Origin: Micractinium sp. NFX-FRZ
Taxonomy: Eukaryota > Chlorophyta > Trebouxiophyceae > Chlorellales > Chlorellaceae
Assembly (NCBI GenBank): GCA_029339195.1
Contig: JAPTJF010000004.1
Coordinates: forward strand, 1-64,000
Reading direction: 5' to 3'
DNA: 64,000 nt
The notes beneath the pieces are model-generated. The model ran no database searches. It was not told the DNA's origin and saw only the letters and a program-made list of their open reading frames with translations. Of the stretch, positions 55,288 to 64,000 are shown in pieces; position 1 is the first letter of the stretch, and the number at the start of each line of letters is the position of its first letter. Both the position numbers and the translations under genes were made by a program.

Positions 55288-56302
55288 ATGATCGCGGTGT
55301 CGTACCAAGGTAGGCCCTGGGCTCTGGGCGGCAACTCGCTTGGCAACTCGCTGCTCCTGAAGCGACATAAAATGCGTGTGTTCCTCGCTTGCCGCAGGCG
55401 GCTTCCACCCGGCATTAGCGGCTGGTCGGACCGGGCAGCAGCTGCGCAGCGTGCACCCGTGCGTGCAGCGCCGTAGGCCTGCCGTCATAGCCTACATCGC
55501 CCCTGGTGGCGACAGCGGCGACGCCCATGGCAGCGGTGGCAGCGGCGGCAGCAGTGGCAGCGGCGGCAGCAGCAGCGCCCCTGGCAGCGGCGGTGCCTTC
55601 GCATCCCACTCGTCCTACCTCCTGTCAGAGATGTCGAATATCAAGGTAATTTTCGTAAGCTGCCTGCATGCCTGCATGTATTCGTGCCAGGAAGCAGGGC
55701 ATGCATTCCACAAATGTGAGCTTTGCGTGTTTGATGGTTGGTCGCTTTCTGCCCCGTGCCGCCCAATTCCCGTCCCCCTGCTGCACATTCTGAAGTGCTG
55801 TTCGCCCTCCCCCCTCCCCCTTCCCTTTGTCAAATCGCAGGCTGACGTGGCAAAGGCAACCGTCAAGTTGGACGTGCTGGATGCGCTGAATGCCAAGATG
55901 GACAAGTTGGGCGACAAGGTGGATGAGCACAAGAAGGAGCTGGGCAACAAGGTGGATGAGCACAAGAACGAGCTGGGCAACAAGGTGGATGAGCACAAGA
56001 AGGAGCTGGGCAACAAGGTGGATGAGCACAAGAACGAGCTGGGCAACAAGGTGGATGAGCACAAGAAGGAGCTGGGCAACAAGGTGGATGAGCACAAGAA
56101 GGAGCTGGGCAACAAGATGGACAAGCTGGGCGGCAAGATGGACGAGCACAAGCAGCAGCTGTTCGACCTCAAGCTCGCCTTCGCAAAGCTGCCCATGAAG
56201 CTGTTACTGTATGCTTGCGGAGCGTTGGTCAGCCTGTCTGTCTTCCTGGTCATCATCTGGCCGGTCCTGCGGCGCGTGCTGGCTGGCTGGCTGGCTGGAT
56301 GA
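55288..56302 (+). CDS. Hendecad-repeat protein with C-terminal membrane anchor
   Basis: This is a 243-residue protein. Exons: 55288-55309 (MIAVSYQG), 55398-55645, 55841-56302; all in phase. Residues 8-75 are Arg/Ser/Gly-rich, with VHPCVQRRRPAVIAYIAPGG resembling a plastid or mitochondrial targeting region, then a Gly/Ser linker and ASHSSYLLSEMSNIK. Exon 3 begins ADVAKATVKLDVLDALNAKM and passes into six 11-residue repeats of the form KVDEHKKELGN, with KK alternating to KN in repeats 2 and 4. A last degenerate repeat (KMDEHKQQLFDLKLAFAKLP) follows. Eleven-residue periodicity favours a right-handed or extended helical rod. The end is a clear transmembrane helix (LLLYACGALVSLSVFLVIIW) with RR after it, so it is tail-anchored. 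Similar short coiled-coil plus TM proteins occur in plants and algae, but I do not recognise this one. Confidence 0.75.
55916..56113 (+). repeat. Six in-frame 33-bp repeats
   Basis: Six units of exactly 33 bases begin AAGGTGGATGAGCACAAGAA. Units differ at one codon (AAG or AAC), arranged K,N,K,N,K,K, which implies an earlier 66-base duplication step. Confidence 0.95.
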
Positions 56303-57248
56303 GCCCTCTTTGCGTGCAGCACTGAAACGAACCCTGCATGTATTCTCTTTGTAGCAACAATCTAAAAGCCGCTTCTTTCCCGGGCTTCCTCGGCTCCCTG
56401 TCTCTCAATTTGCCTCCTCCCCGGCTCCAGTTCTACACCAGTTCTACATCCGCAGACCTGCATTTGTTTATGCAACAGCATGTGCCCCGCCTGGCCTCTT
56501 TTGCTGCCGCATGCCGCCAAGAGTGGCAAACCGCATCTGCCGTTGACAACTCCGCGCCCCCTGTACAACCCATCACCCCTTGAGACCACCCCCCTCTCCC
56601 ACTCCATCCCCCCAAACCTCCCCCACCTCCCCCCACCCTCACAACAGTCCCGTACAAAACGCAATTCATATGTACAGCAACCTTTCCCTACCCCTGTTTT
56701 TGCATCTTTTCCCCCAGCCCAAGCTGCCTCTCGGGGGTCTGTATCGCAAGTTTCATTGCGGAGAAACGGACTGTAAACACAAACAAGCAAGCTGTACCTG
56801 ATTTTACCAGCACCCCTGGCTGCTCCATTCAATTGGCCCGTTCACCAGCTTGCCCCGCTGTATTTGGTTTTGCTAAATGTGCCACATCCCACGGTTGAGA
56901 TGTGCGCCAACGCACATGCAAATGCCGACAAGAGCACCGCGGCAGGCAGCACTGAGCAAGGGAGAGCAGAGAGGACTGGGGGACATGCCTGAGGGCCGGC
57001 CATGTGCCAATGCGAAAGCAGCCTGGGTTGCCTGTTTCCTACAGGTCAGCATGACACTTCCCCTCATCCACCGAAGCCCGGCAAGCTCAGTGACTGGTGC
57101 AGCCCCCTGCCCTGCCTAACACCATTGCCAGCGCCGCTCCCCAGCGCACTGTCCCCCCTCCCACCCCTGCCAGCTCCCCCGCAGCCTCTGCCTGCTAGGC
57201 CTGTCGAAGCCGTGCTGCCTGCCGTTGGATGCCCGCGGCCATGCTGCG
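56303..57248. other. Convergent 3' intergenic region
   Basis: This is the 3' flank of the hendecad gene and the flank of the ankyrin-type locus. TGTAA occurs at 56772-56776. The region is AT-richer than average and shows no exon. Confidence 0.4.
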
Positions 57249-59333
57249 TTAATGTTGCGGCTTGTTGAAAGCAGCCTCTTGCGCCTGCTGCGCTGCAACC
57301 GTCCCCTGCCGCCGCTGCTTCCGTGCTGACTGTTGCAGCTGCTGTGCCCAGCTGGACAGGGGGTAGGAAGCTTCCTCCAGGATGCCGTAGAGCAGCCCAG
57401 GTGGAAGCCTAACGGGGAGGGGCTGTAGGGTACGGGTGGGCAAGGGTCAGGTAACACCCGGGGTGCTGCCGCGCCCACCTGCCACTCGCACCAATGCAAT
57501 GCTTCCACCTGCTTCATAGCGGACGCGCAGCACACCTCTCCCCTGCTTGATGAACAAGAAAACGTTGAGCCATGTAGGCCATACAGCACCTATGGGGGAG
57601 AGCAGAGTGCACCCATGACCGGACGCACCTGCGCAACAGTGAATCGTCCCTGGCGCGCTTTGCGGCTGCAGTGCGGGAGCGAGAGGACAGTGCCGGGCAC
57701 TTGCTGGCGGACGACTTGCGGGCAGCTAGGACCAGGAGGGAGTGCGCCGCCTTGCGCTCCCCAGGCGGGAATTGAGTGAACTTCGGTTAACTTGCTGGGG
57801 GAGCCAGCGCGGCAGTGAGATGTTCTTGACGCTCTGGACTGCTGCATTGTGGCTATAGTGAAAACGTGCCGAGAAGGCTGCCTGCCTGCGGGCACGGGCG
57901 GTGATGAGCAGCAGGGTGCGGGCGGCGGCACGCAAGGCTTGCGGGAAGCGGGCGTGGGTGTTGAGGGCCCAGCGTGGCTGCCAGGCTACCAGCCAGAGCC
58001 ACCTGCGGAGGGCAGAGAGGTTGGGTGTCAAACATAAGGAGGGCGATGTCAACATCAGGGCCCAGTACGCTCAACGCAACAAGCGTAGGGCGGGCCTGCT
58101 CTGAACGTGCAGCCAGGTGCCAGGCAGAAACCAAGGCCGAGGAGGGGCACATGTGACCAGTAAGGGTGCTGTGCCTGCCGGGCGCGGATCTCTGCCCAGT
58201 GCTGGCAGCGAAGAGTGCCCAGCGACCTGTGCCCAGCCGGGGAGGGGTAACCCGTCCAGGGCAGGGCCCGCCAATGCAGCTCGGGCCCCGTCTTGCCTAA
58301 GCAACACAGAAGGCCACGGGCCCGCTGGCTTGCCCACCCACCTGCTGGTGCCGCCCACTTCCCACTCTGGCAGCGGCGCTTCCTCAGGCGCATGCCCCTG
58401 CCGCAGGCTGCCATGCGGCATGGCTGCGCTTTCAAACAGGGAGGGTGGGGTGGGGCGGAAGCCGATGCCAAGCAGTGTCTCCATGATGGGTGTGGACGGC
58501 CTCACGTGCTGCAGCATCAGCAGGAGTCGCCATGCTGCATGGCATCTGATTTAGGAAGAAGGGGGGCAAACGAAAGTCGCCTCAAGAGCATGCAAGCTGG
58601 CGCATGCACCCTACACGCCAGGCTTGTCAGTGCGCAGCAGCAGCAGCAGCAGCAGCACCACCAGCAGGTGGTGCCTGGCTGCTCCTCTTGCACGTGCGCC
58701 GCCTGCATGATCAGGGCGGGCCTCTGCCTGCCGCCATACAGGCCGCCCTCCCGGTGCACCTGCAGCAGCCGGCGCAGCGAGTCCTGCCGAGTTTCCCCCG
58801 GCGCCGGCCACTCCCGCAGCAGGGCCTGCAGCGCGCAGCCCAGCCCATCTCCCTGCGACGGCGGCGCCGCCGCCTGCGCTGCCGCCAGCAAGCTGTCCAG
58901 CATGCTCCGTGTCACGCCCAGCTGCTCAGCATCCCCAGCATCGAGCATGCGAAAGAGTGCACTCGGGTGGGCCGAGTGCAGCCGAGCCCCGCCAGCAAGC
59001 AGCTGCGGAGTGGGCTTCCAGGTGGCCCTGCTGTGCCGCCTGCTCCAGCGGAGTGCGCATCTCAGCATCGTTCACCAAGCACTGCGGTTCTTTCTGCAGG
59101 GTAGCAGGCAGGTGGGAAGTTTGAGAGACTTGAGTAACAGCTGCAGGGCAGGCTTGCACCAGTGGGGGTCGATGTGGCTTAGAGCGGCTGCCAATGCCAG
59201 CTCAGCCTGAGCAGAGAGGAAGGGGTGCGTGTAGCAACTCGCCCAGGTACCTAGCATACAGGGACTGCTCGCTGTGGCCGTCGACCACCACGCCGGCGGC
59301 AAGAAGTAGCGAGGTGGCCTCTGCAAACTTCCT
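57249..59333 (-). pseudogene. Ankyrin-type locus with phase breaks
   Basis: Pieces of one ankyrin-repeat protein can be read on the minus strand. They are 59333-59251 (RKFAEATSLLLAAGVVVDGH), 59206 downward (AELALAAALSHIDPHWCKPA), about 59098-59010 (CLVNDAEMRTPLEQAAQQGH), about 59010-58690 (QLLAGGARLHSAHPSALFRM then LDSLLAAAQAA), about 58515-58330 (ETLLGIGFRPTPPSLFESAA), about 58010-57860 (WALNTHARFPQALRAAARTL), about 57780-57629 (FPPGERKAAHSLLVLAARKS) and 57408-57249 (LPPGLLYGILEEASYPLSSW). The last motif pairs with a PLSSW end seen in many algal ankyrin proteins. Phase is lost between the first two pieces, and near 59005-59015 one base too many separates HLEA from QLLAGGA. Two versions of the FP...A.RTLLL block exist. 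The locus is either a pseudogene or a complex gene I could not fully splice. Confidence 0.45.
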
Positions 59334-59395
59334 CTGGGACAGAAGGCCTGGGACAGAAGGCCTGGGACAGAAGGTCTGGGACAGAAGGCGCTGGC
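59334..59395 (-). repeat. Tandem array of four splice-acceptor-like units
   Basis: On the minus strand CTTCTGTCCCAG occurs four times with a 14-base period, the last directly preceding the ankyrin exon RKFAEATS. Each unit is a pyrimidine tract ending in AG. Confidence 0.85.
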
Positions 59396-60387
59396 TGGAA
59401 ACGGGTCAGGCTGCGGTAGCAGCCTCATCGAGCACAAGGGCGGGAAGGCCAGCGGGGACAGCAGCAGGCCGGGACACACCCCAGCCCGCCGTCCACCAGA
59501 CCGTCAGATCTGGCCACTTGCTGGTGCACGCTGCTCATGTAGATATGAGGGCTTGTCCCACCGTGGCCGTTGATTGCCAGCCACAAGGGCAAGACTGGCC
59601 ATACCTGGGGCATGAGTGGGGTGCAGGGGAAGTGCATGGGAGACGCACTGCCCAGCAGGTGCCGACAGCGCAGCTGCAACATGCTGATACCATAGCAGCT
59701 GCACACCCCCTGCTCTTTCCGTCCTCCTGTCACACAATGCCCTGGCTTATTGGCTGGTAGCAGTCGGTTGACAGAGAGCTGGGAGGGGCATTCAGAGAGC
59801 AGCCCCGAGGCGGGGCAGGAGCGGTGGCGGGATGGGGGAATCGCGGCAGCGGGTATATGCGTGTCATGCCAGCCGGGGGTTGTTGGGAGGGGGACGCCCC
59901 TCGGGCAGGGCGTCGATCAGCACAGCATCTGCATCAAAAGCAAGGGGTTGTTTGGAGCAGCGGGATGGGGGCAGAAAAATCGCAGGGTTTGCGAGGGGTG
60001 GCGGGAAGAGAGAGAAACGCGGAGTCAGCGGGGAGAGAGTGGATGGGGAGGATGAAAGAAGGCAGAAGCACAGGAGGAGAGGCAAGGGGTGGCGCGTGTG
60101 GCCTGCCGTCTATATGCATGGGCTGATGATGCCTCAATGCGAAGCAGTGTGGAAGGAGCTGAGAGGTGAGTTGGCGATGGCACAATGGACTGAGCAGTTT
60201 TGACGAAATGTCAGGTCAATTAGCAGCATGGCGGGGTCTCGAATTGTTGTGCATGTCAGGAAGAATGCTGAGTAGCTGCGCAAGTATTGGGGGGGCATGC
60301 TTGCGGCTGTGCAGGTGTGCAGGCGGAGCTGGCATGGAAGGACAATACAGAAGTTGCCCACGGCGTGGGCGCGTGCGGCCCCTCCGC
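59396..60387. other. Intergenic region
   Basis: A minus-strand stretch near 59615-59500 (LPLWLAINGHGGTSPHIYMS) might be a further ankyrin piece. The rest, to the stop of the phosphorylase-fold gene, is G/A-rich with no supported exon. Confidence 0.3.
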
Positions 60388-63300
60388 TCACGCACCGCGG
60401 TCAACGCTGTAGGCGCAGGCGGCGCCACTGCCTGCCGCGCGGCAGCGCGCCTGCATCATGCTCAGCACCGCCACCGACGACGTGCGGATCGCGACGGCGT
60501 AAGACGCATCAAAAGGAGCCTCAATCTTGGGGAGGGCGGTCCACACGCCTGGCTCCGCCTCCTCCACCACGTTGGCAGCGTAGTTGCTGTTGGCACGAAC
60601 AATGGTGACGGGAACCTGGTAGCCGTGCGCTTGCGCAAACCTGCGATCCCACGGCGGGGTCAGACACAAGCACACAATTCAGGGCGTGCTCCCTTCAGGT
60701 TCGAGGGCGGACGCGCTGCCAGCCCCGGCGGCAACAGTTAACCGCTCCTGCCCAGGGCCGGGTGGCCTATTGCCGGTGCCGTTGAGCCCCTGCCGCGGTC
60801 CCCCCGCACGGAGGCGGGTGCTTGGGCGGGCCAAGCAGGCAGGAGCCGCCACTAGCTCACGTGGGCAGGGCATACAGCTGTCTATTGCTCTCTAAGGCAG
60901 AAGCACTTGCTGGGCACTAGGCAGGCGGGCAGGCAGGCAGGCAGGCAGGCAGGCAGGTGATTTGGACAGTACAGACTTATGTGCCTAGTAATGTGAGTGA
61001 TGTGACACTTGGCGGTCCCACTCACTTGTCCAGTGCATACAGCAGGCCGTTTGCCTCCATGGCCGAGACCGCCACAACGTCGCGGTAGGTCACGTTGGCC
61101 AGTCCGCTGGCTGAGATGGCGCCGGCAACAAAGTGGCGGGCCTGGGCCTCCCAGGGGTGGCCTGCAGCAGCATGAGGCAGGGCGGCAGGGGCGGGGAGCA
61201 CTGGCGGCGTGAAAGGGGAGCAAGTGCGTGCGCAGGCAGTGCTCCACTGCAGCCCGGCCCCATGCTGCCTCCCTCCTGTGGCTGCTCCCTCCTCCACTGT
61301 ACACACCCGCCTCTCCTCCACTGCCTTCCTTCCCTGGCGCCCTCGCCCCTCCCCCAGCCGCGGGGCTGACTCCCCTCTCCACCCTGCAAACCCACCCACC
61401 ACTCCCTTTCGAGGAAGACAGGGGTGCATCCTCTCCTCGCCTCCTTTCTAAGCCCCTCCTCCAAGCCCCTCCCAGCGCCGCTGTTCCAAGCCCCAGGCCA
61501 CCTCACCGCTCCATCCCTCCAAGCCCCTCCCAACTGCCGCACCACCAGCCTCCAAAGCCCCCACCCACCCACCCACCGCTCCAGAAGTTGGTGCTGCCGA
61601 TTTCGGTGCACTCGGTGTAGTCCCACACCCTGGGCGGGGCTTCAGGCGCGTAGTCGTACGCCACCCCCGTGCTGTTCCCCATCGTCTCCCAGAACCGCCC
61701 CTCCGGCCCCAGCACGGCAGCGCCCCTGCAGTGCAAGCAGGAGATGTTCTGTGATGTTGCGTGGCAGCAACAGGCAGAGGGGGGCCAGCTAGTGGAGGGG
61801 AGGCAGTGGAGGCAGTGGAGTGGTGGAGGGTGGGGGGCGGGTGAGGGGCAGATGCAGGGCTGGCGGTGGGGCAGCTGGGGCGCCACACCAGCGCATTGCA
61901 GGGCAAGCAGGGGCGCTGCATCACAGGCTGAGAGGGCCAGCGCCTACCTCTGCAGGTAGGAGGCAGCACGAGCAGCGGCGATGACTTCGTCCGCCAGCGC
62001 CACGCTGTCGGCGCTGGCGTTGGCAAACTGTTGGGGAGGCAATGGGGGCAGCGGTGGCAGGGGGATGTGCGTGCACACGTCAGCTCGCGGGGCAAGCAGC
62101 AGGCTGGGAGAGCAGCCGCAGCCCACGTGGGCCCACGTGGGTGCGTTTGGCAGTCACCAACCAGACAGACGCTGCCAGCTGGCCCCACCTGACAGGCCCC
62201 TCCACATGCACTGATCTGTCGGCTGTCCCAGCTGGCACTCCCCACATTTGCAGACTGTTCAAAGGGCCAGCTTCAAAGGGCCAGCTGTCAGTTGAACCCA
62301 CCTGGCAGTCACCAAACAGGTAGCTGTCGGCGGGGCCGTCCTGCCACTCTGTGCTGGAGCAAGAGTTAAGCACCCCATCCTCCACGCCCCTGCATGGTGG
62401 CCGGCACCGACGTGTCGCCCGTTGCGTCAGAAGCCAGCAACAAGCAAAGCATGGCAGAGGGCAAAGTGTGCAACTGGCGTTATTGGCGCCCACAAGCTGG
62501 ACGGCAGGGCATGGCACTGCAGGGCAGGGGGGCGCTGCTGCTTGCTCCCAACGCAGCACGAGACGCACACCCAGCCAGGCAACCAGCCGCCGGCCAAGCC
62601 AAGCCACCCGGGCCTGCCCCGCCTCCCGCCCAACCCACTCACGCCGTCTCTCCAGACCAGTCGCTCTTGAAGCACCAGGAGAGGCCCAGCGGGCTCACGC
62701 ACACATCTCCAATACGTGTGACAGCTGGCGACTGGTTGGCTTCGGAGCAGTCCTCCGGGTTGAGCACCCCGCCGGGCTGCGGGCTCCAGCCGCTGGTGCC
62801 CAGCCACACGATCTCCTTGATGCTGGGTGCACACTCCAGCAGGTCCGCCACGCAGGCGGCGGCCGCCACGGCATTGATGCCGGAGGTGGCGACCGCCACG
62901 GGCTGCAGGCAGGCAGGTGGCGGGGCGCTCGGCGCACGGTCAACTCAAGTCGGTCAAGCTCAAAGGAATGGCGCGAGCAGCGGGTGAGCAGTGCACCCTC
63001 GCTTGCTCACCTGCTTGGGGAGCGTCCCCCATCCAGCAACCCAGGCAACGATGCACACTGCCCCTGGCTCACCTGCCCCATGAGAGTCCCCACATCCACT
63101 TGGGGGCACCAGGCCGTGCTGGAGGGAGGACCCGTCCGGTTGGTGTTTGCCAGGATGTAGGCCGTCTCGGGCACGCCCGTCTGCGATCAACGACAGGGGA
63201 GGGAGGCGCGCCAGGCGGGGTGGGGCACCGCAGGTTAGGTGTGGGGTGCCCGGGATACAGCACAGCACCGCAGGAACGATGGCGTTGGAGGGGGCACGTG

Positions 63301-63938
63301 GGTGCGGGCATTTGTAAGAGGGCCAGAGTCGGGGCTGAACTGTGTGGCAGCTCAGAAGCATGCAAGGCATGCTGGGTGTGCCGCGCTGCCGCCGCGCTGC
63401 CTGCTGAGAGGGGCTGTGCCCGCACAAGCAGGTGGTGGGCGGGCGTACCATGTCCCCGGACTCCTGTCCTACACATTGAAAGCTCTCTTTGTGCGGGCAT
63501 TACAATCATGTACGCTGAAAGACAAGGGCGGACTCACCATGTCCCCGGGGTCTGCCGACATGATGAGCGTGCGCTTGCCGCCGCCGGGCGCCGCCAGGAA
63601 GCGGCACAGCTCCGACCTCGCCGCCGCATCGCTGGCGTCTTTCAGCCGGTTGCGGGCGGGTGGGCCCTTGCTGGGCGCTGCGGCGGCCTTGAGCACCCTG
63701 CGCCAATGAGGGGGGCGCGGCGCCACAGAGGGAGAGGGCTAGGGCAAGGCTGCTGGCGGTGCGGGGGATGTGGTGGGGCAAGGCAGGCAAGGGCCAGCCA
63801 GATACCAGGTCGCTTGCACCTAGCCCAGCTTCTGTTCGCCTCCGCACACCTTGAGGCGCATGTGCCGCGGACCAGGCACGCCAGCAGCAGCAGGGCGGCC
63901 GCCCTGCGAAGGGACATGTTCCCGCGGAGTACCACCAT
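60388..63938 (-). CDS. Secreted nucleoside phosphorylase-fold protein
   Basis: This is a 428-residue member of the PNP/UDP phosphorylase superfamily, related to plant bark-storage-type and nucleosidase proteins. Exons: 63938-63850, 63697-63538, 63180-63073, 62902-62643, 62353-62302, 62027-61948, 61725-61577, 61161-61026, 60640-60388; all in phase. A signal peptide leads (MSLRRAAALLLLACLVRGTC; a second ATG lies 7 codons earlier). Superfamily landmarks follow: RTLIMSADPGDM, VAVATSGINAVAAAACVADL, IKEIVWLGTSGWSPQPGGVL, RIGDVCVSPLGLSWCFKSDW, FVAGAISASGLANVTYRD, VVAVSAMEANGLLYALDKFA (the M-E of the nucleoside site) and APFDASYAVAIRTSSVAVLS. Extra Cys residues fit an extracellular location. It may cleave or bind external nucleosides, or serve as storage protein; phosphorylase versus hydrolase cannot be decided. 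Introns 2 and 5 carry decoys. Confidence 0.8.
62149..62190 (-). repeat. Decayed copy of phosphorylase exon 5 3' edge
   Basis: The minus strand here reads QVGPAGSVCLVGDCQ, against QDGPADSYLFGDCQ at the true exon end (62302), about 150 bases into the intron. GACTGCCA is kept but the donor is lost. Confidence 0.8.
63443..63470 (-). repeat. Decayed copy of phosphorylase exon 2 3' edge with donor
   Basis: Minus strand TCCGGGGACATG then GTACGCCCGCCC mirrors the true CCCGGGGACATG then GTGAGTCCGCCC, 92 bases upstream of it. The GT is intact. Confidence 0.75.
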
Positions 63939-64000
63939 GGCTTGATCAGGCTGCAACGCGCGAAATTGACCAGGCCTGGGTTCAGTAGAAGTCTGCAAGC
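63939..64000. other. Right edge, upstream of phosphorylase-fold gene
   Basis: This is the 5' flank of the minus-strand gene and is cut by the window end. Nothing further can be said. Confidence 0.4.

Noticed and set aside
55916..56113. Regular 33-bp repeats as a possible CRISPR array
   Set aside because: There are no spacers between units, the repeats are in frame inside a gene, and the DNA is eukaryotic.
1..64000. tRNA, rRNA or operon-style clusters and Shine-Dalgarno sites
   Set aside because: None could be recognised; genes are intron-containing and individually transcribed, so bacterial-type signals are not expected.

Overview
The window looks like nuclear DNA of a green alga, most probably a Chlorella-like trebouxiophyte. 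It is visibly GC-rich. Its genes are broken by many short introns (roughly 80-550 bases) with GT...AG ends, and introns and spacers are full of CTG, TGCC and GCAGG microsatellites. TGTAA, the usual green-algal poly(A) signal, follows several stops. The proteins match eukaryotic and plant families, including a plant-type naphthoate synthase with a PTS2-like leader. There are no operons; each gene stands alone on either strand. Exons were joined by hand from splice sites, reading phase and family resemblance. Ten recognised or well-bounded models close in a single frame from ATG to stop.

Layout. 1-975: repeats and a fold-back element. 975-1924 (-): front half of an O-methyltransferase whose catalytic half is not visible. 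2907-5471 (+): universal stress protein. 6088-10199 (+): class 3 / diacylglycerol-type lipase. 10887-13519 (+): EamA/DMT transporter. 15448-16036 (-): small unknown gene. 17086-20617 (-): YLPM1-like P-loop protein with a PP1-docking motif. 20818-22584 (-): coiled-coil protein. 23054-24407 (+) and 24784-28535 (-): unknowns, the first acidic and Q-rich. 28758-31143 (+): phosphomannose isomerase. 32111-34918 (+): naphthoate synthase (MenB). 35875-37359 (+): unknown with a basic coiled coil. 37995-44016 (-): 13-exon WD40 protein with one apparent 1-base frameshift. 44449-45470 (-): small CxxC zinc protein. 46709-47264 (-): small unknown. 48206-54095 (+): neutral ceramidase. 55288-56302 (+): tail-anchored protein with six perfect-length 11-residue repeats. 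57249-59333 (-): decayed ankyrin-type locus. 60388-63938 (-): secreted nucleoside-phosphorylase-fold protein.

The metabolic genes cover separate housekeeping tasks: lipid turnover (lipase, ceramidase), sugar-nucleotide supply (phosphomannose isomerase), phylloquinone synthesis (MenB) and nucleoside or purine scavenging (phosphorylase fold). They are not a visible pathway cluster.

The most unusual pattern spans genes. At least eight unrelated genes carry, inside an intron, one or more decayed copies of the adjacent exon edge together with its splice site (AG acceptor or GT donor). Spacing is typically 75-180 bases. The copies are too short or broken to be real second exons, yet they keep the splice dinucleotide. 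This looks like a recurring process of junction-centred tandem duplication that lengthens introns and plants decoy splice sites. It is the main candidate for something undescribed here.
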